DNA from: Singulisphaera sp.
Lineage (GTDB): Bacteria > Planctomycetota > Planctomycetia > Isosphaerales > Isosphaeraceae
Direction of reading: 5' to 3'
Length of the DNA stretch: 32,643 nt
NCBI GenBank assembly: GCA_027451445.1
Contig: DAIDJG010000396.1
Coordinates: 1 to 32,643 of the forward strand
In this document: positions 16,203-24,581 of the stretch, piece by piece
Layout of the letters: each line of letters starts with the position of its first letter
Position numbering within the stretch: the stretch's first letter is position 1
Translations under genes and position numbers: made by a program
The notes under the pieces: generated by a model
What the model was told of the DNA's origin: nothing
What the model saw: only the letters and a program-made list of their open reading frames with translations
The model's database searches: none

Positions 16203-18626
16203 ATGAACCCCTACCTGCAAACTCTCCTGGGAATCGAGCGGTCGCCCGGCGCCGAGGTTGGCGGCGTGTCGCGGATTGAGTTCGCGGCATTTCCGAGAGG
16301 ACCGGGTGCACTCGGATTGGTCGCGGCCGCCGCGGCACTACTTGTACTGCTTTGGTGGCTCTACCGACGAGAAGGGCGCGAGCTCTCACGTTCACGCCGC
16401 GCCGTGCTGGTCTGCCTGCGTACGCTGACCGTGCTAACCGTCGCCGCCATGTTGGCCGACCCGGTGTTGGTCTCCACCCTTCACGAGACTGTGCGATCCC
16501 GACTCCCGGTGATCCTCGACGATTCCGAGAGCATGAAGTTCTCCGATCCTTACACCGACAGCTCGCGAGCCGCGGAGATCGCCGCGCGTTTGCAGATCTC
16601 ATCGGCCGACCGGCTCCGTGAAACGCCCCGACTGAACCTGGTCAAGTCGGCGCTAAAACCGCGTCTCGACGCACTCGGCCGGGGCCGCGAACTCTCGGTC
16701 CATGACCTGGAATCGGCCGCCCGCGTCGGCCCGAGCGCGAAGGCGCAGACGCTCGACGACATCAAGCCGAACCGACCGATTTCCCCCCTGGGCGATGCGC
16801 TCCAGGGCGTCTTGACCGCCCAGCGCGGGCAGCCGATGGCCGGCGTGATCGTGGCAACGGATGGGCGGTCGAACGCGGGCGAAGATCCACTCCGCGCGGT
16901 GGAATCCGCCGCGCGCCAGAATGTGCCCCTCTTTCTGATCGCGGCCGGAGCCGATGAAGGTCCTCGAAATGTCCGGCTCGCCGAGATCGAGGCGAGCGAG
17001 GTGGTGTTTGTCCGGGATCCCATGATGATCGGCGTGGTCGTCGAAGCACGCGGCTTACGCGACGCCGAGGCAACGATCGTGCTGGAGCAGCGGGTCAACG
17101 ACGGCGACTGGGAGCCTGTGGCCAACCAGCGCGTCGCATTGGGTGAGGACGGGATTCTGAAGCGAACGCAGTTTCGCGTCACTCCCAAGGTCGTCGGCCA
17201 GTACGAATTCCGCGCGCGAGTTGAGGACGCAGGACCGGAGCTAACGCTCGAAGACAACGTCGCGAATGTCGCGGTGAAGGTGGTGCGTCAGCAGATCCGC
17301 GTCCTGCTCATCGCGGGGGCGCCCTCGCCGGAGGTGCAGTTCCTGCGCAATGCACTGATGCGCGACCAGCACGTCGAGTTCGCCGCCTGGCTCCAGCACG
17401 CCGACCCCGGCTTTCGCCAACCGGGCGACCGCCCGATCACGCGCTTGCCGAACGACCTTGCGGAGCTACAAAAATACGACGCGTTGTTGCTCATCGATCC
17501 CGACATGCGTGCGCTCGATCCGCAGTGGCCCGAATGGCTCACGCACTTCGTTGGCCAGGACGGCGGCGGCTTGATCTATGTCGCGGGCGAACTGCATTCC
17601 CAGCAGCTCTATGAGACCGCCGACGCTGCCTCCGCCGCGGGCCACTGGACGCGGATCTTGCCCGTGGTGCGCGATCCCGGCCTCTTCCGCACCGACGCCG
17701 AAGTCCGGCTCAGCACGCAGAACACCTACACCCTCGACCTGACCCCCGAAGGGCGCGGCGACCCAATCTTCGAGTTCCATCCCGATCCCGTTCGCAACCG
17801 ATCGATCCTGACGAGCCTTCCGGGGATGTACTGGAGTTTCCCCGTCACCCGGGCCCGCCCCGGCGCAACCGTTCTGGCACGGCACGGGGATCCTCGCATG
17901 CAGAACCAGTACGGCCGCCAGGTGCTCCTCGCCTCGCAGCTTTATGGACCGGGTCGAACCGTGTTCATCGGCTTTGACAGCACGTACCGCTGGCGCTACC
18001 TGTCGGAAGACTACTTCGACGGCTTCTGGGCACGGTTGGTTGATCGCGTGGGCCGGAACAAGGCGCTGGGTGGCCGGTTCCCGTTCCAGGTCCACCTGGG
18101 CAAGAGTGTCTACCGTGTCGGTGACCAGGTCGCGATCGGAGTGCGCTATACCGACCCTGCCGCCGTGGCGAACGCGTCGGGCTTGACGGCCGAGCTAGAA
18201 GTTGCTGGCCAGGCCCCGGAACCGCTTCGCTTCGAGCGCGTCCCCGACGACCCGGGACTTCTGACGGCAACGTTTTCCGCGCAGGTGGCCGGCGCGTATT
18301 CGCTGCGGATCGTCCCCGCGACGGTGGCCGCCGGCAGCGACGGCGCCCGCTCATCCACCACCACGTTCCGCGTCGAGCCCCCGCGCCGGGAGATCGACGA
18401 GCCCGCGTTGAACCGCCCGCTGCTGGCGGAGCTCGCCCGGCGTACCGGCGGTCGGGTGTTTGAGCTGGCGGACCTCGACAAGCTGGATGACGCTATTACG
18501 TTGCGCGAGGTCACGCGTACGCTGGAAACGCATGATGAGCTCTGGGATGCCCCCGTGTTCTATGTCACGATCGTACTGAGCCTGACTCTCGAATGGGTGT
18601 TGCGAAAGTTGTACCGGATGGTTTGA
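16203..18626 (+). CDS. Second VWA/amidotransferase-like membrane protein
   Basis: Predicted 807-residue membrane protein. Two N-terminal helices lie at about 37-54 (LGLVAAAAALLVLLWWLY) and 67-85, followed by a VWA-like domain opening with VILDDSESMKFSD (MIDAS-like S108 and S110 after D106/D107). Central beta-sandwich segments follow, then a region near 360-600 that resembles class I glutamine-amidotransferase-like domains (IRVLLIAGAPSPEVQFLRNAL, DALLLIDPD). A C-terminal helix (VFYVTIVLSLTLEWVLRKLY) ends the protein. No catalytic Cys is evident, so that domain is likely non-enzymatic. The gene begins ten bases after the BatA stop and lacks a clear Shine-Dalgarno. It is typical of extended planctomycete MoxR operons. 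Confidence 0.88.
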   Translation: MNPYLQTLLGIERSPGAEVGGVSRIEFAAFPRGPGALGLVAAAAALLVLLWWLYRREGRELSRSRRAVLVCLRTLTVLTVAAMLADPVLVSTLHETVRSRLPVILDDSESMKFSDPYTDSSRAAEIAARLQISSADRLRETPRLNLVKSALKPRLDALGRGRELSVHDLESAARVGPSAKAQTLDDIKPNRPISPLGDALQGVLTAQRGQPMAGVIVATDGRSNAGEDPLRAVESAARQNVPLFLIAAGADEGPRNVRLAEIEASEVVFVRDPMMIGVVVEARGLRDAEATIVLEQRVNDGDWEPVANQRVALGEDGILKRTQFRVTPKVVGQYEFRARVEDAGPELTLEDNVANVAVKVVRQQIRVLLIAGAPSPEVQFLRNALMRDQHVEFAAWLQHADPGFRQPGDRPITRLPNDLAELQKYDALLLIDPDMRALDPQWPEWLTHFVGQDGGGLIYVAGELHSQQLYETADAASAAGHWTRILPVVRDPGLFRTDAEVRLSTQNTYTLDLTPEGRGDPIFEFHPDPVRNRSILTSLPGMYWSFPVTRARPGATVLARHGDPRMQNQYGRQVLLASQLYGPGRTVFIGFDSTYRWRYLSEDYFDGFWARLVDRVGRNKALGGRFPFQVHLGKSVYRVGDQVAIGVRYTDPAAVANASGLTAELEVAGQAPEPLRFERVPDDPGLLTATFSAQVAGAYSLRIVPATVAAGSDGARSSTTTFRVEPPRREIDEPALNRPLLAELARRTGGRVFELADLDKLDDAITLREVTRTLETHDELWDAPVFYVTIVLSLTLEWVLRKLYRMV

Positions 18627-18724
18627 GGATAGAAGAGTGGCGTGCCGATTTGTCACGTCCTCTCCACACCCTCAACCTGCTAGAATGGGATTAGGAACGG
18701 AGTTGAATTGGGAAGGAGTTTATC

Positions 18725-19084
18725 ATGAAAGAACCGAGCACTTCGACTGCTGACATCCTGGTTCAGGTTGTTCAGCCCGGTGTTGGGCCCTCCAACTACC
18801 ATCTCGCCGAAGGATCGACGCTGGGAGATCTCTTGCGCCTTTGTGGCCACCCGTTAACCGACGAAGCCGTTTTAATCGACGGTCTCCCGCCCGCAGAATC
18901 CGTCGTGTTGCACGATGGGGCCATCGTGACGATCGTCCACTCAACGAGAGGTCATGAGCCTGGTAACGAACCCTGGCGCGCGCGAATTCCTGCGTTCCAG
19001 GACGACGCACTCTTCCGAGAATATATGGAGATCCTCAAGACTCGTCGTCAGCAGGACAATACATTCGAGGACCCCGACGCGTGA
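18725..19084 (+). CDS. Small beta-grasp-like protein, putative antitoxin to the PIN nuclease
   Basis: Predicted 119-residue protein. Residues 10-72 follow the pattern of MoaD/ThiS-type beta-grasp folds: a strand, the EGSTLGDLLRLCG helix start, VLIDGLPPAESVVLHDGAIVTIV with the typical turn before the last strand. It lacks the C-terminal Gly-Gly needed for sulfur carriage, so it is not a sulfur carrier. The C-terminal tail, W84 then F91 and DD93-94 followed by LFREYMEILKTRRQQ, looks like the toxin-binding tail of VapB-type antitoxins. AAGGAG lies six bases ahead of the ATG. Its stop overlaps the next start by four bases (GTGA). The fold assignment is my inference from pattern, not from a search. 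Confidence 0.6.
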   Translation: MKEPSTSTADILVQVVQPGVGPSNYHLAEGSTLGDLLRLCGHPLTDEAVLIDGLPPAESVVLHDGAIVTIVHSTRGHEPGNEPWRARIPAFQDDALFREYMEILKTRRQQDNTFEDPDA

Positions 19085-19527
19085 TCGTATTGGATACCGA
19101 CGCCGTCAGTCACATTCAGAAGGCGGATCCCGTCGGTCTGCTCATCGAAGCGCAGCTCGCAGCATGCTCCGACCGAGATACGAGAATCGCATCTTGCACC
19201 GTATACGAAGTCGTGAGTGGTGCCGTGGCGCTCATCGAACGGTGCAGGAGAGCGCGAAAGGACACGATTTACGCCTACCGTCTCCTTCAAGATGGGGTCG
19301 AGTACTTCGCGCGCTGGCGAGGGTTCATCCTGCCATACGATCGTGAAGCCGAGAAGATCTTCCATGACTTTCCAGCCCGGCTACGGCAAACCCTCAAAGA
19401 AGACGCTCGGATCGCGGCAATCGCGTTGGCGAACCATGCGGCGGTGTGGACATGCAATGTGGCTGATTTCTCGAGGGTGCCCGGACTCACCGTTTATCGT
19501 GCTGAGACCGGACTGAAGATCTCATAG
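19081..19527 (+). CDS. PIN-domain nuclease, VapC-like toxin
   Basis: Predicted 148-residue PIN-domain protein. All four acidic positions are present: D5 in VLDTDAVSH, E43 in SCTVYEVVSG, D108 in KEDARIAAIAL, and D129 in TCNVADFSRVPGL, with N126 as the usual neighbour. VapC toxins cut tRNA or rRNA using Mg2+, and the intact site suggests activity. The GTG start overlaps the upstream stop by four bases. Its position inside the MoxR operon, on the same strand and with only short gaps, means it would be co-transcribed with the membrane complex genes or driven from its own promoter ahead of 18725. Confidence 0.88.
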   Translation: MIVLDTDAVSHIQKADPVGLLIEAQLAACSDRDTRIASCTVYEVVSGAVALIERCRRARKDTIYAYRLLQDGVEYFARWRGFILPYDREAEKIFHDFPARLRQTLKEDARIAAIALANHAAVWTCNVADFSRVPGLTVYRAETGLKIS

Positions 19528-19604
19528 CGTGGGGCGTCGAAGTGGCTCCCCGATGCCCCCAACTGCTCTTCGCTCGAGACCCCCAAGAACTCGGAAACCA
19601 AACC

Positions 19605-21827
19605 GTGGCGACCGCGATAGACGTGCCACCCTTGACAACTCTCCATGAAGAACAGCGCGCGCTTCGCGCCCAGCTCGCACGCTTGCGTCGGCGCCTGCGC
19701 CTTCAATTGGCGCTGGAGTTCGTCTGCGACACAGCGACGTTGCTCGCAGCCGCCGCAGCCCTGTTGGTGTTCTTCGACTGGTGCTTTCGGATCGGCGTGA
19801 CGACCCGGCTCATTCTGTTGGTTTCGACCCTGGTGGGAATTCTTGCGTACCTCGGGATCCGCGTCATCCGGGTGAGACGCGCCGCGCGGCTCGATGAATT
19901 GTCGCTGGCGATGGTCCTCGATCGCTACTTGCCAGGAACGGGACAACAGATCGCCGACGTGCTGCAACTCCCCGACCTGCTATCCGAGCCTTCGTCGGCT
20001 TCGCCTCCAATGGTGCGACTGGCCGTCAAACGGGCCTGCGAGGCCCTGGCGCATTCCGATTGGCGGTCGCTCTGGAACCGGGGGCGAACCGCAACGCATT
20101 TCGCCCTGCTGCTGGGCGCTTTGCTTGTCCCGGCGATGTTCGCGTTGTGCACGCCGCAAGTCGCGCGCCTTAGTTTTGCGCGCTGGCTGCTTGGCTCCGC
20201 GGAGCGCTGGCCCCAGAGTACGTACCTGACCGTCTCCGGCCTGAAGGACAATGGCCACCTCGTCGCCCCTCGCGATGAGCGCTTCGTCCTGGAAGTGCGC
20301 AGCGGCCTGTCGTCGCTTGAGCCTCGAAGCGGGAAGTGGGTACTGTGGGGCCGCGGCGAACCGCTCATCCTGAGACGAAAGCCGTTGTGGACGGTCAATC
20401 CATCGGAAGTCCGGGTCAGCGAGCGCACCTCCGAGGGCAAGACGATTCGCGCCGTGATGAGCAAGACGGGCCCCGCGCTTTTCAGCCTTGAACTTCCACC
20501 GTCGTCGACATCATCAAGCGTCAGCCTCGCCGGCGGCGACGATTGGCTTGGTCCGCTCACGATCGAGCGCGTTGACCGGCCGTCGCTGGCGTCCGTTCAA
20601 CTCCGCGTCAAGGAACCGGGCTCGCCGGGCAATGCGTTTCGAAACGTCGACGACCCTCGACAGCACCTGCTATTTCTGCCCGACACGGAGATTCAGTTCA
20701 CCCTGGTCGGCAGTGAGTCGCTCGCGGACGCATTGCTCAAAGTCCAGCCGGGTGAAGCCCCTAGCCTGAAACGCGTTGACGGGCACACGTTCGCCACGCA
20801 ATGGACTTTGCGCGAGGCGACAACGCTTGAGATCGTGCTCACGTCGGAGCAGACCGGCCTGGCATCGAAGCCCGTGTTCCTGTCGATCGGCCTGATGAAG
20901 GACCGCGAGCCGCGCGTGACGTTGAGAGCCGTCGGCGTCGGCACCCACGTCACGGCGATCGCCACCATACCGCTGACCGTAGCCGCGACCGACGATCGAG
21001 GCCTCGCAAGCCTCCGGCTGCAGGCCGACCGCACCACCGTCAGCGACGACAAGTCCGAGCCGAAAACCGAGCGCAAGACCGTCTCGCTTTCGCTGCCCGA
21101 TGATCAAAGCCGGCCGCTTCTGGACCACCTTGTGCGACACGACGTCCTCCTCCAGTCCGAGCCGCCGCAGGTGGGGACCGTGCTCCGCTTCCAGGGAGAA
21201 GCGCAGGATCGCTGCGCCCGAGGGGCACAAACCGGACGGTCCAGCGTGCTCCAGTTTCACGTCGTCTCTCCGGATGAGATGTTCTACGAGATCCTGGTAC
21301 GCCAGCGCGCCGAACGTGCCAAGTTCCTTGCGGCGCTCGAAACTGTGGAGAAGCAGACTCCCGTACTCGACAGCAAGCCAGGATCCGAGGACTACCTCCG
21401 TGCACTTCGGGTCCACCACGCCGCGTCACGACAGCTCGACCAGATCGCGAGCCGCATCACCGACACGCTCCAGGAGATGAAGCTCAACCAGGTCGGCTCG
21501 CCGAAATCGCACCGGTTGTTGCAAGAGGGGATCATTGATCCGATTCGAACCCTGAATACGGGCCAGGCCAAAGAACTACGCAACATGCTACAATCGCTCG
21601 CGAGCATGGGCGCCCCATCCCAGGCGAACCGCGAGGCGGCGGGACGCTTGCAACATGAGGTCGTCACCAAAATGCACAACATCCTGGACCAGATGTCGCA
21701 ATGGGAGAGCTTCGTCGACGTGGTGAACCACGTCGCCGAGGTGATCAAGATGCAGCAGAAGGTCCTTCAGGCCACCGAGAAAGCGAGAGAGACGCGCACA
21801 CGGGAGGTCTTCGATGAGAAACCTTAG
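19605..21827 (+). CDS. DUF4175-like three-helix membrane protein
   Basis: Predicted 740-residue membrane protein resembling the DUF4175-type proteins found downstream of MoxR/VWA genes. Helices lie near residues 42-61 (DTATLLAAAAALLVFFDW), 68-87 (RLILLVSTLVGILAYLGI) and about 165-185 (THFALLLGALLVPAMFAL). A long extracytoplasmic portion with beta-rich segments follows, and from about 560 a charged helical region suited to coiled-coil contact. The start is uncertain: GTG at 19605 gives a family-like N-terminus with GGAA upstream, while GTG at 19542 would add 21 residues. It overlaps the following coiled-coil gene by 14 bases, so the two are probably co-translated. Confidence 0.8.
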   Translation: MATAIDVPPLTTLHEEQRALRAQLARLRRRLRLQLALEFVCDTATLLAAAAALLVFFDWCFRIGVTTRLILLVSTLVGILAYLGIRVIRVRRAARLDELSLAMVLDRYLPGTGQQIADVLQLPDLLSEPSSASPPMVRLAVKRACEALAHSDWRSLWNRGRTATHFALLLGALLVPAMFALCTPQVARLSFARWLLGSAERWPQSTYLTVSGLKDNGHLVAPRDERFVLEVRSGLSSLEPRSGKWVLWGRGEPLILRRKPLWTVNPSEVRVSERTSEGKTIRAVMSKTGPALFSLELPPSSTSSSVSLAGGDDWLGPLTIERVDRPSLASVQLRVKEPGSPGNAFRNVDDPRQHLLFLPDTEIQFTLVGSESLADALLKVQPGEAPSLKRVDGHTFATQWTLREATTLEIVLTSEQTGLASKPVFLSIGLMKDREPRVTLRAVGVGTHVTAIATIPLTVAATDDRGLASLRLQADRTTVSDDKSEPKTERKTVSLSLPDDQSRPLLDHLVRHDVLLQSEPPQVGTVLRFQGEAQDRCARGAQTGRSSVLQFHVVSPDEMFYEILVRQRAERAKFLAALETVEKQTPVLDSKPGSEDYLRALRVHHAASRQLDQIASRITDTLQEMKLNQVGSPKSHRLLQEGIIDPIRTLNTGQAKELRNMLQSLASMGAPSQANREAAGRLQHEVVTKMHNILDQMSQWESFVDVVNHVAEVIKMQQKVLQATEKARETRTREVFDEKP

Positions 21828-24012
21828 TAGAGCGAATTACGCTCGGATCGCGCACACCGGACAGCCAATTCCGCGTTCGCAATGCGAGAACATATTACTC
21901 CCCCCCTTGGGAAGGGGGGGTAGGGGGGGTGGGGAGTCAGCGCCCGTTATCGGCTGGTCCCGTTACCATCAATCGTTAAACGCTCGCGAATGCCTAGAGA
22001 CCGAGTTGCGCGCATCGGGCGGCCACTGCCCACCCCCCCTACCCCCCCTTCCCAAGGGGGGGAGTTTTGAGGCTTCGCCGCGCGTGACAGGGATGGCGCG
22101 GCGCGATACTGTGTGCAATGGGAACCTCAAACACTTCAGCGTGAGCAGTGTCGGAATCGTCTGCCTGGTCGTCGCGCTCATCGCGACCAGCCCTGCTCTC
22201 GCCCAGGCCCCAAAAGCGGCGCCCAAGGCCGCTGACGTCTTTGACGACGACGAGAAGAAACCGGCCGAAACTCAAAAGTCCGCCGACCCCGCAAAGACCC
22301 CGGCGGTCACCGACCGTGATTCGATCGGCTTCACCCAGGAAAACGTCGCGGCGCAAATGACTGAGCTCGAAGAGCGCATGTTCCGCCTTTCCGAAGCCCT
22401 CAAAAGCCTGGAGCCGGAAAACGCATCACGACTGAGCCTGGCCCTCAAGTTTTCGCGCGAGGAACTGATTCTGCATCAGATGCAATCGGCACAAAAAGTT
22501 TTGAAAGACGCGCAGTTGAACAAGGCCGAGACCGAAGTCCGCGAGCTGCTGGCCAAGCTCGAACATCTCCGCAACCTGCTGCTCGCCGAGGATCTCGATT
22601 TCCAGATGAAGCTCGCACGCTTGCGGCAGATGCGCGAGACACTCGGTCAGCTCGAGCGGATCATCAAGGAAGAGCGCAGGGAGCTGGCGTGGTCACGAGC
22701 GGCCGTCGAACAGCAAGAGGAGCTCACGCAGCTTCGGGATCGCCGAGCGCAACTGGAAACCCTGGTCCGCGACCAGAAGAGCGTGATCCACGACACCAAG
22801 GGGGACGACCCCGGGAATGCCGCCAACCGCGAGCGCGAAACCAACGTCAAGAAGAAAGCGTCCGAACTTGCGGCCGACCCACTCTTCGCGAGCCTCCAGC
22901 CGCCGCATCTCAAGCAGGCCGATCCGCACCTCGAAGACGCCCTGACGCTCCTGGCGAAACCCGATGCTGCGGCAGCCGAGCCCGAAGAGAAGGCGCTGGA
23001 GCAGTTCCAGAAGGAACTCGATCGCCTCAACGAGCGGATCGCCGCTCCCGAGAAAGCCCTCGCCGCTCCGGAATTTCAGCGCTTCGAGCGAGACCAGGCC
23101 CGGAACCGCAACGCCGCCGATTCGCTGGCGAAAACTTCGGCCCGGCTGGGCAACACCGGCGTCTCGCTCCAGAAAGATCTCATCCGCGCTGGGGGCTCAA
23201 TGCAGGCCGCGGAGGGTGATCTCGCCAAAACGGCCGCGAAACCAGCGTCCGAGGATCAGCTCGCCGCCCTCAAGCACCTGGTGAAGTCCCAGGACGACCT
23301 GGCGCGGGCGATCGAAAGCTTGCTCGTCGAGTTGCGGTCTGAGCTTCAAACCCGCATCATCGCCGAACTGACCGAGATGCACGAAATCCAGATGTCGATC
23401 CGCGAAACGACCGAGGCCCAGGCGCCGAAGGTGGCTCAAGGATCGCGCACGGCGTCGATCCTCGTCGCAGGTGAGTCCAAGAAAGAAGGCGAGATCGCCG
23501 AGCGTATCGAACACCTTCGCGTTCTGACCGAGGAGACGGAGTTCGGCATCGCCCTCCCGACCGCGCTCGGCGTGCTGGGACGCGAAATGCGCACGATCCA
23601 GGGGTGGCTCAAGGAGAGCGACGCCTCACCGCGCACGATCGCCCTGGAGAAACGCGTTGAGGACGATCTGCTGGGCCTCCTTGAAGCAATGCGACGGCTC
23701 CCCCCCACCACGCCGCCGAAGCCCGGTTCGCCGCTCCCCAGCGAGTTGCGAGCACGCGAACGGGAGCTGAACCGGCTCGTCGCCGAACTGAAAATGATTC
23801 GCTTGCTCCAGTCGCGGCTGAACGACGACACGACTGGCGTCGACCACAACCGCCCCAAGCCGGAAACCTTGACTCCGGCCCTTCGGCGCGAAATCGAAGC
23901 CCTGAAGGCGAACCAGGACGAGATCCGTGATTCCCTCGCGAAAATCTCAGCCCGGCTGGAGGCCCCCGAAGACGCGGGAGATCCCCCGATCCCTGGCGTC
24001 AAGGATCGTTGA
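21814..24012 (+). CDS. Secreted coiled-coil protein with palindromic insertion at its 5' end
   Basis: Predicted 732-residue protein of unknown function. The ATG at 21814 has an excellent GGGAGG six bases ahead and overlaps the upstream gene. Yet the signal peptide (SVGIVCLVVALIATSPALAQ) only begins near residue 112. The intervening 90 or so codons contain the G/C-tract inverted repeat at 21898-22064 and encode low-complexity PPLGRGGRGGG and PPPLPPLPKGG. The mature protein (from about 131) is mostly helical and charged, with long coiled-coil stretches such as LRQMRETLGQLERIIKEERREL. ATG at 22093 would restore a normal 38-residue signal but has no good ribosome binding site. Working hypothesis: 21814 was the original start and an inserted repeat separated it from the signal. 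Confidence 0.7.
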   Translation: MRNLSRANYARIAHTGQPIPRSQCENILLPPLGRGGRGGGESAPVIGWSRYHQSLNARECLETELRASGGHCPPPLPPLPKGGSFEASPRVTGMARRDTVCNGNLKHFSVSSVGIVCLVVALIATSPALAQAPKAAPKAADVFDDDEKKPAETQKSADPAKTPAVTDRDSIGFTQENVAAQMTELEERMFRLSEALKSLEPENASRLSLALKFSREELILHQMQSAQKVLKDAQLNKAETEVRELLAKLEHLRNLLLAEDLDFQMKLARLRQMRETLGQLERIIKEERRELAWSRAAVEQQEELTQLRDRRAQLETLVRDQKSVIHDTKGDDPGNAANRERETNVKKKASELAADPLFASLQPPHLKQADPHLEDALTLLAKPDAAAAEPEEKALEQFQKELDRLNERIAAPEKALAAPEFQRFERDQARNRNAADSLAKTSARLGNTGVSLQKDLIRAGGSMQAAEGDLAKTAAKPASEDQLAALKHLVKSQDDLARAIESLLVELRSELQTRIIAELTEMHEIQMSIRETTEAQAPKVAQGSRTASILVAGESKKEGEIAERIEHLRVLTEETEFGIALPTALGVLGREMRTIQGWLKESDASPRTIALEKRVEDDLLGLLEAMRRLPPTTPPKPGSPLPSELRARERELNRLVAELKMIRLLQSRLNDDTTGVDHNRPKPETLTPALRREIEALKANQDEIRDSLAKISARLEAPEDAGDPPIPGVKDR
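21898..22064. repeat. Perfect 36-bp inverted repeat of C/G tracts, in frame inside a coding region
   Basis: Arms at 21898-21933 and 22029-22064 are perfect inverted copies over 36 bases, each composed of seven-base C or G tracts around CTTGGGAAG, separated by 95 bases. Each arm can itself fold (CCCCCCCTT / AAGGGGGGG). The unit resembles the miniature palindromic repeats scattered through cyanobacterial and planctomycete genomes that give PPLGKGGRGG-type peptides when translated. The insert keeps the host reading frame open. Confidence 0.8.
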
Positions 24013-24064
24013 ATGTCACAATGGAGATCCTATTCCCCTCACCGTTCGATACCGTGGAGGCGTG

Positions 24065-24565
24065 ATGAGACGTAGCTTACGAGTTCTCGGCGCAGCCGCA
24101 TTCATCTCAGGCCTGTTTTGCACCGTGGGTGCGGCGCAATCGCCGATCACCCCGATCACGACGAAGATGACCGGTGTCTCCGGCGAGTTGTCGCAAACGA
24201 AGACCGGCGAGCCCGTCCAGGCCCGCCAAAAGGAGATCGTGGAAGACCTGGACGCACTGATCGCGTCGCTGGAAAAGCAGTGCCAGGCGTGCCGCAACGG
24301 GGTCAAACGAAATAACCCCAACCGAGGGATGGCCGACTCCACGATCAGCGCCGGCACCGGCGGGATCGGCACGCTCACGGGTCCCGGCGAGAGCACCAAG
24401 GACTGGGCCAAGCTCTCGAGCCGCGAGCGCGACCGGATCTTGCAGTCGATGACCGAGGGTTTCCCGCCGGAATATCGCACGGTGCTCGAACGCTACTACC
24501 GGCGACTTGCGGAAGAGAAATCGGCGCCGGCCAAGCCCGCGGAAACGCCGGCCAACAAGCCTTGA
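24065..24565 (+). CDS. Small secreted protein of the MoxR operon
   Basis: Predicted 166-residue secreted protein. Residues 1-23 are a signal (MRRSLRVLGAAAFISGLFCT), and cleavage is likely after GAAQ. A helical segment with two cysteines (KQCQACRNG) and a basic Asn-rich stretch follow, then a Gly/Thr-rich linker, and a C-terminal block WAKLSSRERDRILQSMTEGF followed by PPEYRTVLERYYRRL. That last block matches a pattern I associate with planctomycete proteins encoded at the end of such operons. ATG at 24065 sits four bases after GGAGG; a GTG directly before it is an alternative. Function unknown; the arrangement suggests a partner of the upstream coiled-coil protein. Confidence 0.75.
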   Translation: MRRSLRVLGAAAFISGLFCTVGAAQSPITPITTKMTGVSGELSQTKTGEPVQARQKEIVEDLDALIASLEKQCQACRNGVKRNNPNRGMADSTISAGTGGIGTLTGPGESTKDWAKLSSRERDRILQSMTEGFPPEYRTVLERYYRRLAEEKSAPAKPAETPANKP

Positions 24566-24581
24566 TTCGACGGACGGCACG

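Noticed and set aside
18725-19084. Reading the small beta-grasp-like protein as a sulfur carrier (MoaD/ThiS)
   Set aside because: It lacks the C-terminal Gly-Gly needed for thiocarboxylate formation, has a 45-residue tail, and no cofactor-biosynthesis genes lie nearby.
21898-22064. CRISPR or transposon with transposase
   Set aside because: There are only two inverted arms without spacers, and no transposase reading frame is nearby. It fits a miniature palindromic repeat.
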